From the NCBI GenBank assembly GCA_900543975.1, contig UQTI01000072.1:1-14290 (forward strand): a DNA stretch of 14,290 nt, given 5' to 3'. Source of the DNA: an uncultured Prevotella sp. GTDB taxonomy: Bacteria; Bacteroidota; Bacteroidia; Bacteroidales; Bacteroidaceae. Positions 6,544 through 12,890 of this stretch are shown here, in pieces; the first letter of the stretch is position 1; each line of letters begins with the position of its first letter. Under the pieces are notes generated by a model. It saw only the letters and a program-made list of their open reading frames with translations, was not told where the DNA came from and did not search any database. The position numbers were made by a program, and so were the translations under genes.

Positions 6544-6714
6544 TTACTCGCCCAGGCTGATAGCCTCTGAGGGGCAAACATCAGCGCATGTGCCGCACTC
6601 TGTGCACACATCGGGGTTGATAGAATACTTTTCGCCTTCAGAGATAGCGCCAGAAGGACACTCGTCAATACATGTACCGCAAGCGATGCAGTTGTCACCA
6701 ATTACGTAAGCCAT
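6544..6714 (-). CDS. 2[4Fe-4S] ferredoxin, 56 residues
   Basis: Read on the minus strand from ATG at 6714 to TAA at 6544, the gene encodes 56 residues starting MAYVIGDNCIACGTC. Both cluster motifs are complete: C9, C12, C15 and C19 in CIACGTCIDECP, and C37, C40, C43 and C47 in CTECGTCADVCP. This is the classical bacterial (clostridial-type) ferredoxin, a soluble low-potential electron carrier for oxidoreductases of anaerobic metabolism such as pyruvate:ferredoxin oxidoreductase. The two halves mirror each other (PSGAIS, PSEAIS), the internal duplication typical of the family. It has its own promoter (6798-6806) and terminator and stands alone, as expected for a general carrier. Which partner enzyme it serves cannot be told here. 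Confidence 0.96.
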   Translation of the reverse strand: MAYVIGDNCIACGTCIDECPSGAISEGEKYSINPDVCTECGTCADVCPSEAISLGE

Positions 6715-6797
6715 AATGATTATAAAAAATAAAATTGTTAATAATGTTATTGTTCTTTTTTTGATTGGTCTCCACGCAGGGTGGGACTTTTCTTATT

Positions 6798-6806
6798 GCA
6801 AAGGTA
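6798..6806 (-). promoter_or_regulatory. -7 box of the ferredoxin gene
   Basis: On the minus strand 6806-6798 reads TACCTTTGC, matching TAnnTTTGC. The start codon lies about 83 bases downstream. A TTG on the same strand at 6827-6825 could be the -33 element, although the spacing is slightly short. Confidence 0.6.
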
Positions 6807-6914
6807 CACATTATTTTTTATATACAAGCTTTTTGTCGGCTTTTTACACGTCTTTATCTCTATTTTTAACAAAATAAAAACATTAAGATTGTTTCGTTTG
6901 TCCGTTTTTTTTGC

Positions 6915-6923
6915 TACTTTTGC
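6915..6923 (+). promoter_or_regulatory. -7 box of the small gene at 6949
   Basis: TACTTTTGC matches TAnnTTTGC and stands 25 bases before the ATG at 6949. It is divergent from the ferredoxin promoter, about 110 bases away. It lies inside the longer reading frame open from 6781, so it supports the later start. Confidence 0.6.
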
Positions 6924-6948
6924 GGTCACGGAAAAGCATAAGATTGTT

Positions 6949-7182
6949 ATGGAAAAAATGTTGAACCAACTGAAAAAACTGGAGCATGCCACAACACAGG
7001 AAGTGAAGAAGAGCATGCAGTGGAAAGAGGCGTTCAAACGTCTCGCCGGCTACGTTAAAGGCACAGAGAAGCTAAGCCCTGAAACGCTCGACAGGCTCGC
7101 GCTCATCATGGGGTTCCAAAACTGGGAGGGACTGAAGAACGCACTGCATGGAACGGCAGACGGGGATACGAACTTTGAATGA
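6949..7182 (+). CDS. Small hydrophilic protein, function unknown
   Basis: From ATG 6949 the product has 77 residues: a charged, helix-rich N-terminal half (LNQLKKLEHATTQEVKK) and a second half with LSPETLDRLALIMGFQNW, which resembles a small helical DNA-binding or protein-binding fold but matches no family I can name. No signal peptide or membrane segment. A reading frame is open from 6781, but its extra 56 residues are very hydrophobic and Phe-rich, encoded by AT-rich DNA that includes the promoter at 6915, so I prefer 6949. It stands alone between the ferredoxin promoter and the shared terminator at 7291. Confidence 0.55.
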   Translation: MEKMLNQLKKLEHATTQEVKKSMQWKEAFKRLAGYVKGTEKLSPETLDRLALIMGFQNWEGLKNALHGTADGDTNFE

Positions 7183-7242
7183 AGAGCTTTTAAAGTGAAG
7201 AGCTTTTTTAAAGTGAAGAGTGAAGAGTGAAGAACGAAGAAT
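7181..7242. repeat. Short GAAGAGT-type tandem repeat
   Basis: Starting in the stop codon of the small gene, two longer units (GAAGAGCTTTTAAAGT at 7181-7196 and a two-base longer copy at 7197-7214) are followed by seven-base units GAAGAGT, GAAGAGT, GAAGAAC and GAAGAAT (7215-7242). Slippage-prone 3' UTR sequence with no sign of function. Confidence 0.75.
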
Positions 7243-7290
7243 TCGTTTGCTCTTTTCGGTAAATATAAAGAAAAAGAGATAAAGATAATA

Positions 7291-7342
7291 AAAAAAAGAG
7301 ACCGCTATTCGTGTGGAACACGTGTTAGCTGGTCTCTTTTTT
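7291..7342. terminator. Bidirectional terminator between the small gene and rplS
   Basis: AAAAAAGAGACC (7292-7303) is perfectly complementary to GGTCTCTTTTTT (7331-7342). An inner hairpin CGTGT-GGA-ACACG (7310-7322) sits in the loop. Both strands have a T-run at the 3' side of the stem, so it can serve both convergent genes. Confidence 0.9.
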
Positions 7343-7375
7343 ATTTCTTTTCTGCCTTAGGCTGAAAGGAGATGC

Positions 7376-7738
7376 TTACTTCTCGGTGTTGACAACACGC
7401 TTCTCAGCGATGCGTGCCTTCTTACCTGTGAGATTGCGCAGATAGTAGAGCTTAGCGCGACGCACCTTACCGTGCTTGTTCACCTCGATGCTGTCGATGC
7501 TGGGTGACTCGATGGGGAAGATACGCTCCACACCTACAGTTCCAGACATCTTGCGAACGGTGAAACGCTTCTTGTCACCGTGACCAGAAATCTTGATCAC
7601 AACACCACGATAGAGCTGGATACGCTCCTTTGAACCCTCGATAATTTTGTAAGCGACTGTGATAGTGTCACCAGACTTGAACTCCGGGAACTTCTTGCCG
7701 GTTGCAAATGCTTCTTCAGCAACTTTAATTAAATCCAT
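7376..7738 (-). CDS. rplS: 50S ribosomal protein L19
   Basis: The 120-residue protein is L19, which sits at the 30S-50S interface of the ribosome. Recognisable family segments are FKSGDTITVAYKIIEGSKER, RIQLYRGVVIKISG, FTVRKMSGTVGVERIFP and VRRAKLYYLRNLTGKKARI. Length is normal for the family. It is a lone gene here, without the rpsP-rimM-trmD neighbours found in many other phyla, which is usual in Bacteroidota. A consensus promoter (7829-7861, minus) gives a 5' UTR of about 90 bases, long enough to hold a ribosomal-protein leader, but I could not recognise one. Terminator at 7291-7342. Confidence 0.97.
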   Translation of the reverse strand: MDLIKVAEEAFATGKKFPEFKSGDTITVAYKIIEGSKERIQLYRGVVIKISGHGDKKRFTVRKMSGTVGVERIFPIESPSIDSIEVNKHGKVRRAKLYYLRNLTGKKARIAEKRVVNTEK

Positions 7739-7828
7739 TGTAAATTTTGATAATTAAATTTGTTTATCGTCCCAACGTAACGTAGCGAGCAACACTTCTT
7801 CCCACCATAGGTTACGCCGAAAAGCGGT

Positions 7829-7861
7829 GCAAAGTTACTGCTTTTTTCTCATTACCGCAAA
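7829..7861 (-). promoter_or_regulatory. rplS promoter, consensus -33 and -7
   Basis: On the minus strand TTTG (7861-7858) is followed after 20 bases by TAACTTTGC (7837-7829). This is a full match to the Bacteroidota primary sigma factor consensus (TTTG, about 19-21 bases, TAnnTTTG) and the best promoter in the window. Confidence 0.8.
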
Positions 7862-7901
7862 TTTTGAATGCCTTTATTGATGATAAACCTATGAATTTTA
7901 G

Positions 7902-7910
7902 TAACTTTGC
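7902..7910 (+). promoter_or_regulatory. Upstream (distal) -7 box for the 5'-nucleotidase genes
   Basis: TAACTTTGC fits the consensus, with TTGA at 7877-7880 a plausible -33 element (21-base spacer). It lies 116 bases before the start at 8027, so the gene may have two promoters, this one and the dyad-bearing one at 7962-8006. It is divergent from the rplS promoter. Confidence 0.5.
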
Positions 7911-7961
7911 AGATAATTAAACTTATCTCTTGCATAAGACAGGCTCCACCTCAGCACATAT

Positions 7962-8006
7962 TGCAGGCACGCTTGCACCTCTGCTCCCGGTCCGCTCTAT
8001 CTTTGC
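7962..8006 (+). promoter_or_regulatory. Promoter with dyad, second copy of the segment at 1-57
   Basis: TATCTTTGC (7998-8006) is the -7 box. TTGC at 7973-7976 is the -33 position with a 21-base spacer. The dyad TGCAGGC-AC-GCTTGCA (7962-7977) has one mismatch relative to the perfect dyad at 13-28. Bases 7950-8006 align without gaps to 1-57, 45 of 57 identical. Confidence 0.65.
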
Positions 8007-8026
8007 AGATAAACAAACCAATCGTT

Positions 8027-8794
8027 ATGTTGAAAATAATTTTTAAAACCCTTCCCGTTGCGGCATTGCTGCTCTGCACGTCGTGTGCCTCACACTGGCA
8101 GATGACAGGCGTGGAGCGCACACGCATACTTGTTGACAAACGTTACGACGCGCAGCCCGACGCTCAGGCGGCTGCGTTCCTGAAGCCTTTTGCCGACGAG
8201 GTGAACAAGGATATGAGTCCGGTGGTGGGACGCACCGCCCGTTACATGGCGTCGCACCGTCCCGAGAGCGAGCTCTCTAACCTCTTGTCTGACATCCTGA
8301 TATGGGGAGGAGCACGGTTTGGCGAGAAGCCCGACTTCGGCGTCTACAACATCGGCGGTATACGCGCGGCGCTGCCTCAGGGCGAGGTGACCGTGGGCGA
8401 CGTGCTCGACGTGGCACCCTTCGACAACAAGATCTTTTTTCTCACCCTCACCGGCGACAAGGTGCTGGAGCTCTTCTCGCAGATTGCCCATCGCGGCGGC
8501 GAGGGCGTGAGCCACAGTGTGTGCCTGCACATCTCCCGCGACGGCAAGCTGCTCTCTGCCACGGTGGGCGGACAGCCCGTCGACAAGAACCGCTCTTACC
8601 GCATTGCCACGCTCGACTATGTGGCTCAGGGCAACGACGAGATGGTGGCGTTCAAGGCCAAGACCAACGTGGTGGCTCCCGACAGCGAGAGCAACAACCT
8701 GCGCTTCATCATCATGGACTATCTGCGTGAGCTTGCCTCAAAGGGCCAGGCGGCAGACAGCAAGGTGGAGGGCCGCATCGTGGTGGACGACTGA
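8027..8794 (+). CDS. 5'-nucleotidase C-terminal (substrate-binding) domain, lipoprotein
   Basis: The 255-residue protein matches only the C-terminal domain of UshA-type 5'-nucleotidases, which binds the nucleotide and supplies part of the active site. Family segments are ESELSNLLSDI (80-90), YNIGGIRAALPQGEVTVGD (107-125), VAPFDN (129-134) and ATLDYVAQGNDEM (194-206). The N-terminus is a lipoprotein signal ending in LCTSC, with C20 as the likely lipidated residue, so it should be anchored in the envelope. The metallophosphatase half is encoded separately by the next gene, beyond repeat cluster B. A longer in-frame start at 7907 would place both promoters inside the gene and destroy the signal peptide, so 8027 is preferred. 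The two proteins probably act together on periplasmic nucleotides. Confidence 0.88.
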   Translation: MLKIIFKTLPVAALLLCTSCASHWQMTGVERTRILVDKRYDAQPDAQAAAFLKPFADEVNKDMSPVVGRTARYMASHRPESELSNLLSDILIWGGARFGEKPDFGVYNIGGIRAALPQGEVTVGDVLDVAPFDNKIFFLTLTGDKVLELFSQIAHRGGEGVSHSVCLHISRDGKLLSATVGGQPVDKNRSYRIATLDYVAQGNDEMVAFKAKTNVVAPDSESNNLRFIIMDYLRELASKGQAADSKVEGRIVVDD

Positions 8795-8799
8795 TGTTT

Positions 8800-9051
8800 G
8801 CGCTTCGCGCGGTTTTTAAACATTAATGGCCGTTAATTGAACATTAATGGTCATCAATATTCCGCGCTTTGCGCGAGGGGTGAACATTAATGGCCATTAA
8901 TTGAACATTAATTGTCATCAATATTCCGCGCTTCGCGCGTATTAATGATAATTAATGGGTCATTAATGATAATTAATGTTCAAAACCTGCGCGAAGCGCC
9001 TAAGCCCCAACGGAGCGCAAGAATGTTCAAAAAACATCAAGCGCGAAGCGC
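8800..9051. repeat. Repeat cluster B: GCGAAGC hairpins and TTAATG blocks
   Basis: The cluster starts five bases after the stop at 8794. Hairpin cores are at 8800-8810, 8863-8875 and 8927-8939 (TTC or TTT loop on the plus strand), then 8989-8999 and 9041-9051 (GAA loop), so orientation flips around the 38-bp block 8941-8978. Two units of 64-bp period begin at 8820 and 8884. The ends 8800-8827 and 8972-8999 are imperfect inverted repeats. Bases 8918-8983 are identical to 10186-10251. The rest of the gap to 9140 is AT-rich, with TTCAATTAAATAT twice near 9081-9107, and I see no promoter box in it. Confidence 0.9.
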
Positions 9052-9140
9052 GACGTAAATAATAATTATAATTTTAGAACGTTCAATTAAATATTTCAAT
9101 TAAATATTGATTCGCATTTTCAATATAAAAAAATAATAAA

Positions 9141-9182
9141 TAATAAATAAAAAATAATAAATAAAAAATAATAAATAAAAAA
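9141..9182 (+). repeat. Three perfect 14-bp A/T repeats in front of the start codon
   Basis: TAATAAATAAAAAA occurs three times in a row, ending two bases before the ATG at 9184. There is no Shine-Dalgarno sequence. An A-rich unstructured leader of this kind is known to favour translation in Bacteroidota. Copy number changes would shift leader length, so expression tuning by slippage is conceivable. Confidence 0.85.
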
Positions 9183-9183
9183 T

Positions 9184-10032
9184 ATGACTCTCAGAAAAAC
9201 TGTTGTTTTATATATGCTTCTGCTCTTCACGGCCGTGGGAGCCTACGCGCAGAAGCACCTCGAGGTGTTGCACACTAACGACACCCACAGCTGCATAATG
9301 CCCCTCAACCCCAACCTCGCCGACACGGCGGTGGCAGGACGCGGCGGCTTCCTCCGTCGTGTCGCCATGATCAAGGAGGAGCGTGCGAAGAACCCTGACC
9401 TGCTGCTCATCGACAGCGGCGACTTCTCACAAGGCTCTCCCTTCTACACCATGTTCAAGGGCGACGTTGAGGTTGGTCTGATGAACCTGATGGGCTACGA
9501 CGCCGTGACCATCGGCAACCACGAGTTCGACTTTGGTCTGGAGAACATGGCACGCATCTTCAAGATGGCAAAATTTCCCGTCGTGTGTGCCAACTACGAC
9601 TTCACAGGCACCTGTGTCGAGGGCCTCGTCAAACCCTATGTCATCATTAAGCGCAATGGCCTGAAGATCGGTCTCTTCGGCCTCTCGCCACAGCTCGAAG
9701 GGTTGGTAGACCTCTCCAAGTGTAAGGGCGTGACCTATCTCGACCCTGTCGAGGTGGGCAACCGCGTGGCGGCAGAGCTGAAGCACGACAAGAAGTGTGA
9801 CGTCGTGATCTGCGTGTCTCATCTCGGCTGGCTGCGTCCCGACGAGATGGGTGACCAGAAGTTGCTGGCCAGCTCTAAGGACATTGACCTCGTGCTCGGT
9901 GGCCACTCCCACTCTTATTTCAAGGACCTTCGTTACGTCAACAACGCTGACGGCAAGGCGGTGCCTGTCGACCAGAACGGCAAGAACGCCATGTATGTGG
10001 GCAAGCTCACGCTCTCTTTCGACAAGAAGTGA
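9184..10032 (+). CDS. 5'-nucleotidase metallophosphatase domain, exported
   Basis: The 282-residue protein is the catalytic calcineurin-like half of a UshA-type 5'-nucleotidase. It has a signal peptide (AYA then Gln, cleavage after 22) and is probably periplasmic. Metal and phosphate ligands are all present: D33 and H35 in HTNDTHS, D77 and D80 in IDSGDF, N112 and H113 in GNHEFDFG, H213 in VSHLG, H241 and H243 in GGHSHS. It ends just after the metallophosphatase fold and lacks the C-terminal domain, which the preceding gene encodes. It should hydrolyse nucleoside monophosphates or related phosphoesters, with the partner domain supplied in trans. It has no visible promoter and is bracketed by repeat clusters B and C. 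Confidence 0.92.
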   Translation: MTLRKTVVLYMLLLFTAVGAYAQKHLEVLHTNDTHSCIMPLNPNLADTAVAGRGGFLRRVAMIKEERAKNPDLLLIDSGDFSQGSPFYTMFKGDVEVGLMNLMGYDAVTIGNHEFDFGLENMARIFKMAKFPVVCANYDFTGTCVEGLVKPYVIIKRNGLKIGLFGLSPQLEGLVDLSKCKGVTYLDPVEVGNRVAAELKHDKKCDVVICVSHLGWLRPDEMGDQKLLASSKDIDLVLGGHSHSYFKDLRYVNNADGKAVPVDQNGKNAMYVGKLTLSFDKK

Positions 10033-10067
10033 GCACAGCCTATTTTATAGACGAAAAAATGTTTTTT

Positions 10068-10420
10068 GCGCTTCGCGCAGGTCTTGAACATTAATTATCA
10101 TTAATTGAACATTAATGAACATCAATATTCCGCGCTTCGCGCGAGGGGTGAACATTAATGGCCGTTAATTGAACATTAATGAACGTCAATATTCCGCGCT
10201 TCGCGCGTATTAATGATAATTAATGGGTCATTAATGATAATTAATGTTCAAGAACCGCGCGAAGCGCGAAAATTGATGACAATTAATGTTCAATTAATGG
10301 CCATTAATGTTTAAAAACCTGCGCGAAGCGCCAAAGCTCCAACGGAGCGCGAGAATGTAAAAAAAACAACCCCGCGCGAAGCGCGAAATAGAGATGTTTT
10401 AAACATCGCGAAGCGCGATG
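10068..10420. repeat. Repeat cluster C: GCGAAGC hairpins and TTAATG blocks
   Basis: This fills the gap between the metallophosphatase gene and porT. Hairpin cores with TTC loops are at 10068-10078, 10131-10143 and 10195-10207; with GAA loops at 10256-10268, 10321-10331 and 10373-10385; the last, CATCGCG-AAG-CGCGATG (10404-10420), has seven perfect pairs. Two units of 64-bp period begin at 10085 and 10149. The ends 10068-10095 and 10303-10331 are imperfect inverted repeats. An extra hairpin GCTCC-AAC-GGAGC lies at 10336-10348. No TAnnTTTG box is seen, so porT may depend on readthrough. Confidence 0.9.
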
Positions 10421-10449
10421 TGAAAAAGGTTCAACGCCAATTGTTGCTT

Positions 10450-11208
10450 ATGAGAAAAATTGTTTATAGCTTATTGCTGCTTGTCCTCTTCCTTGTTGCC
10501 GCCGCCCCGCGGGCCGTGGCACAGGACCGTGTGGTGCAGAACCGTCCTTACACCGACCTGCGACCCTTCCATTTTGGCGTCGTCGTGGGCACCCACTTCC
10601 AGGACATGGAGCTGGTGAACGCCGGCCCCCAGATCGTCACGGCCGAAGACGGCACCACATCAGAGGCGATAATAAGCGTCGACCAGGACCGTTGGGACAT
10701 GGGTTTCAACGTCGGCGTGCTCGGTGAGCTGAGGCTCAACACCCACCTGCAGCTGCGTGTCGCCCCAACGATGTATTTTGGCACACGCCATCTCACCTTC
10801 CTCAACCACACCGACCTCGACCCCGACGGCCAGCCGCGCGAGCAGCGCCAGGAGCTCAAGTCGGCATACATCGCCACGGCGTGCGACCTCATCTTCGCCG
10901 CCCCGCGTTTCAACAACCACCGCCCTTACCTCATGGCGGGCGTCACCCCCATGCTCAACCTCAGCGGCAAGAGCAGCGACATCATAAAGCTCAAGCGCTA
11001 CGGGCTTTATGCCGAGGTGGGCGTAGGTTGCGACCTCTACCTGCCGTTCTTCAAGCTGCGTCCTGAGCTCAAGTTTATGTACGGCATAGGCAACAACCTC
11101 GACACCAACCACGCTGCCCAGCTGCGCGACAAGAACCTCGTCAAGTTTGCCAACGCCGTGAAGGAGGCCCGCACCAAGATGATCGTCCTCAGCTTCTATT
11201 TTGAATAA
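10450..11208 (+). CDS. porT: PorT family outer membrane beta-barrel protein
   Basis: The 252-residue protein has a signal peptide (AVA then Gln, cleavage after residue 24) and alternating beta-strand segments of an eight-stranded-barrel type. The N-terminal RPYTDLRPFHFGVVVGTH followed by QDMELVNAG, and the later YLMAGVTPMLNL and KLRPELKFMYGIGNNLD segments, resemble PorT. PorT in Porphyromonas gingivalis is needed for the type IX secretion system and gingipain export. Prevotella relatives carry this gene too. Whether a complete type IX system exists cannot be seen here. A GTG start at 10420 would add ten residues but begins inside the last repeat hairpin; the ATG at 10450 gives the better signal peptide. 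Its stop is nine bases from the end of the convergent ATPase gene, with no obvious terminator between. Confidence 0.82.
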   Translation: MRKIVYSLLLLVLFLVAAAPRAVAQDRVVQNRPYTDLRPFHFGVVVGTHFQDMELVNAGPQIVTAEDGTTSEAIISVDQDRWDMGFNVGVLGELRLNTHLQLRVAPTMYFGTRHLTFLNHTDLDPDGQPREQRQELKSAYIATACDLIFAAPRFNNHRPYLMAGVTPMLNLSGKSSDIIKLKRYGLYAEVGVGCDLYLPFFKLRPELKFMYGIGNNLDTNHAAQLRDKNLVKFANAVKEARTKMIVLSFYFE

Positions 11209-11217
11209 GGTTTACGG

Positions 11218-12495
11218 TCACTTCGCTGATGCTTTCTCCTCTTCCAGCAAAAACTTGTACACCGGCACAACCTCAATGTTCATGCCCAGTTCGGATGATG
11301 CTATAGTCTCTTCTTGGTCGTAGGTTATGATCATGCATCTCTTTGCATCAAGAAACTTTCCCACTTTCTGCAATGCCGATATTTCCCGGTTTCGTGTCGC
11401 ATCCTCTGTCATGCGATACGACACCTGAACGAGCAGCCCGTCTTTAGGCACACAGAAGTCGACCTCCGTGTTCTTGTTATAATAATACAAGTCGTCGCCA
11501 TACCTCTTGTAAAGATCTATGGCCACAATGTTCTCCAACAGCTTGGTCTCTGGCTGGAAGAGAAACAGGTTGAGAATGCCGTTGTCGTAGAAATAATGCT
11601 TCTTTATCGTCTCACGTTCGGAGATAGAGTCGGTGAAGGAACTGATGCTGAATGTGAGGAACGACTCGTGCAGATAGTCGAGATATGAAGCAATGGTTTC
11701 TCTCGCTATTTTTGTGCCGTCTCCTTGCAGAATGTTCTGCAGGCGTTTTATAGCCGTAGGTTGCATCACGCTGTCAGCCAGCTTTCTTATAAGCAAGCGT
11801 AGGCTGCGCTCGTTCCTCACACCTTTTCTTATAACAATGTCGGAGAACAGAATTTTCTGATAAACCGACTGAAGCCACGATTTTTTGTCTTGCATGTTGA
11901 ACACTTCCGACAGTCCGCCATAGTAGAAATAATCGGAAAACAGTCTCAACACATCGTTTTTTACAGGCGACAGGTCCCAGAATTTTGTGAGATGCACCTG
12001 TTGATATTCCAGATATTCTTCAAAGGAGAAAGGATGTATCTCCTTTGTCAGGTATCTTCCGCCCAATGTAGAGCTTATCTCTCGACTAAGCATGTGGGCA
12101 TTGCTTCCGGTGATGTAGACACGATATTTCTCGTCTGCCAGCCGGCGGGCAAAATGCTCCCATCCTTCTACGTTCTGAATTTCATCCAGAAAGATGATCG
12201 GCTGATGGCTGAACATCTCGCGATAGGCCTCAAGAATGAGATGCAGCTCTTCCTTGCGGATGTCGGCGATACGTTCGTCCTCAAAATTGACAAACAAGAT
12301 TTCTTCCACCGAATGTCCTTGTGCCACAAGATTCTGGATCTTCTGATAAAGCATGTACGACTTGCCTGCACGACGAATGCCCACCAACACATAGTTGGCG
12401 TTTTCCTCCATACTGATGCTGCGTCCTTGTAGTTTCACTTTGCCCACAAACTCTTGCTGCCAAAGGATAATCTTCTTTATAACATTCTTGTCCAT
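11218..12495 (-). CDS. P-loop ATPase with DUF4143 domain
   Basis: This 425-residue protein has an AAA-type domain first: Walker A GIRRAGKS (39-46), Walker B IIFLDE (100-105), and a sensor segment YITGSNAHMLS (127-136). The C-terminal part (about 200-360) is the DUF4143 region, with LLENIVAIDLYKRYG and NTEVDFCV...LLVQVSY at 342-359, which recalls a PD-(D/E)XK nuclease core. The usual final Lys is not evident (QVSY in place of EVK), so nuclease activity is doubtful. Such proteins occur in many scattered copies in Bacteroidota and other anaerobes; their cellular role is unsettled and a link to mobile or conflict systems has been suggested. Composition is less GC-rich than porT, hinting at acquisition. 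Its promoter is at 12523-12531. Confidence 0.88.
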   Translation of the reverse strand: MDKNVIKKIILWQQEFVGKVKLQGRSISMEENANYVLVGIRRAGKSYMLYQKIQNLVAQGHSVEEILFVNFEDERIADIRKEELHLILEAYREMFSHQPIIFLDEIQNVEGWEHFARRLADEKYRVYITGSNAHMLSREISSTLGGRYLTKEIHPFSFEEYLEYQQVHLTKFWDLSPVKNDVLRLFSDYFYYGGLSEVFNMQDKKSWLQSVYQKILFSDIVIRKGVRNERSLRLLIRKLADSVMQPTAIKRLQNILQGDGTKIARETIASYLDYLHESFLTFSISSFTDSISERETIKKHYFYDNGILNLFLFQPETKLLENIVAIDLYKRYGDDLYYYNKNTEVDFCVPKDGLLVQVSYRMTEDATRNREISALQKVGKFLDAKRCMIITYDQEETIASSELGMNIEVVPVYKFLLEEEKASAK

Positions 12496-12522
12496 AATCT
12501 TTGCTTTTGTTCTGTTCTAATT

Positions 12523-12531
12523 GCAAAGATA
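12523..12531 (-). promoter_or_regulatory. -7 box of the DUF4143 ATPase gene
   Basis: On the minus strand 12531-12523 reads TATCTTTGC, an exact TAnnTTTGC match, 27 bases before the start codon. The first of the 34-bp dyad repeats begins about 40 bases upstream of it on that strand, where a regulator could act. Confidence 0.65.
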
Positions 12532-12568
12532 GCATAAATAAATGATATAAACCGCATTTTTTTATAAA

Positions 12569-12657
12569 GATGCAGTCTATACACTGCATAAATTGCCCAT
12601 AAGATGCAGTCTATACACTGCATAAATTGCCTGAAAGATGCAGTCTATACACTGCAT
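12569..12657. repeat. Three dyads ATGCAGT-N6-ACTGCAT at a 34-bp period
   Basis: Units start at 12569, 12603 and 12637. Each contains the perfect inverted repeat ATGCAGT, CTATAC, ACTGCAT, and the first two are followed by AAATTGCC plus a few variable bases. The spacing between dyads is only 14 bases and nearly constant in sequence, so this is not a CRISPR array. The cluster lies upstream of the minus-strand ATPase promoter and could be operators, iterons or a hairpin array. Confidence 0.9.
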
Positions 12658-12736
12658 CATCTCGTTTTTGCGACAAAGGCAACTGCTTGTTTTGTCAAAA
12701 AAAAGCATGTGAAAGGCGTTGTGCATGAAGGGCGGC

Positions 12737-12822
12737 GTTTTGCATAAATATGCAAAACAAGGGTTTTGGGTGAATAAATATCCAAAACAGCGGTTGTAAG
12801 CAAAAGCAAGGGTTTTGCTTAC
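12737..12822. repeat. Series of three different palindromes
   Basis: GTTTTGCAT-AAAT-ATGCAAAAC (12737-12758) is perfect. GTTTTGG (12763-12769) with CCAAAAC (12782-12788) is the second, with a 12-base loop. GTAAGCAAAA (12796-12805) with TTTTGCTTAC (12813-12822) is perfect with a seven-base loop. The arms differ in sequence but share GTTTTG/CAAAAC ends and, in the first two, an AATAAATAT-like loop. The arms seem to change together, so the pairing rather than the sequence may be what is kept. Confidence 0.85.
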
Positions 12823-12890
12823 TGTTTTGAAAAATAAGGGGTGTTTAACTTATTATTTTTGTTAACAACTCTTAAAATAAGGGTGGCTTT

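Noticed and set aside
6781..6948. 56-residue hydrophobic N-terminal extension of the small protein
   Set aside because: It is AT-rich intergenic sequence that includes a promoter box and overlaps the ferredoxin promoter region on the other strand.
7907..8026. Longer start for the 5'-nucleotidase domain gene
   Set aside because: It would include the second promoter and bury the lipoprotein signal peptide behind 40 unrelated residues.
8800..10420. Clusters B and C as ends of a composite transposon
   Set aside because: No transposase, no target duplication that I can identify, and the enclosed gene is a natural partner of the preceding one.
11890..12432. 180-residue plus-strand frame opposite the DUF4143 ATPase
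   Set aside because: The minus strand carries a complete Walker A/B ATPase; the antisense frame shows no domain.
12569..12657. Possible CRISPR array
   Set aside because: Spacers would be only 14 bases and nearly alike, only three units exist, and no cas gene is present.
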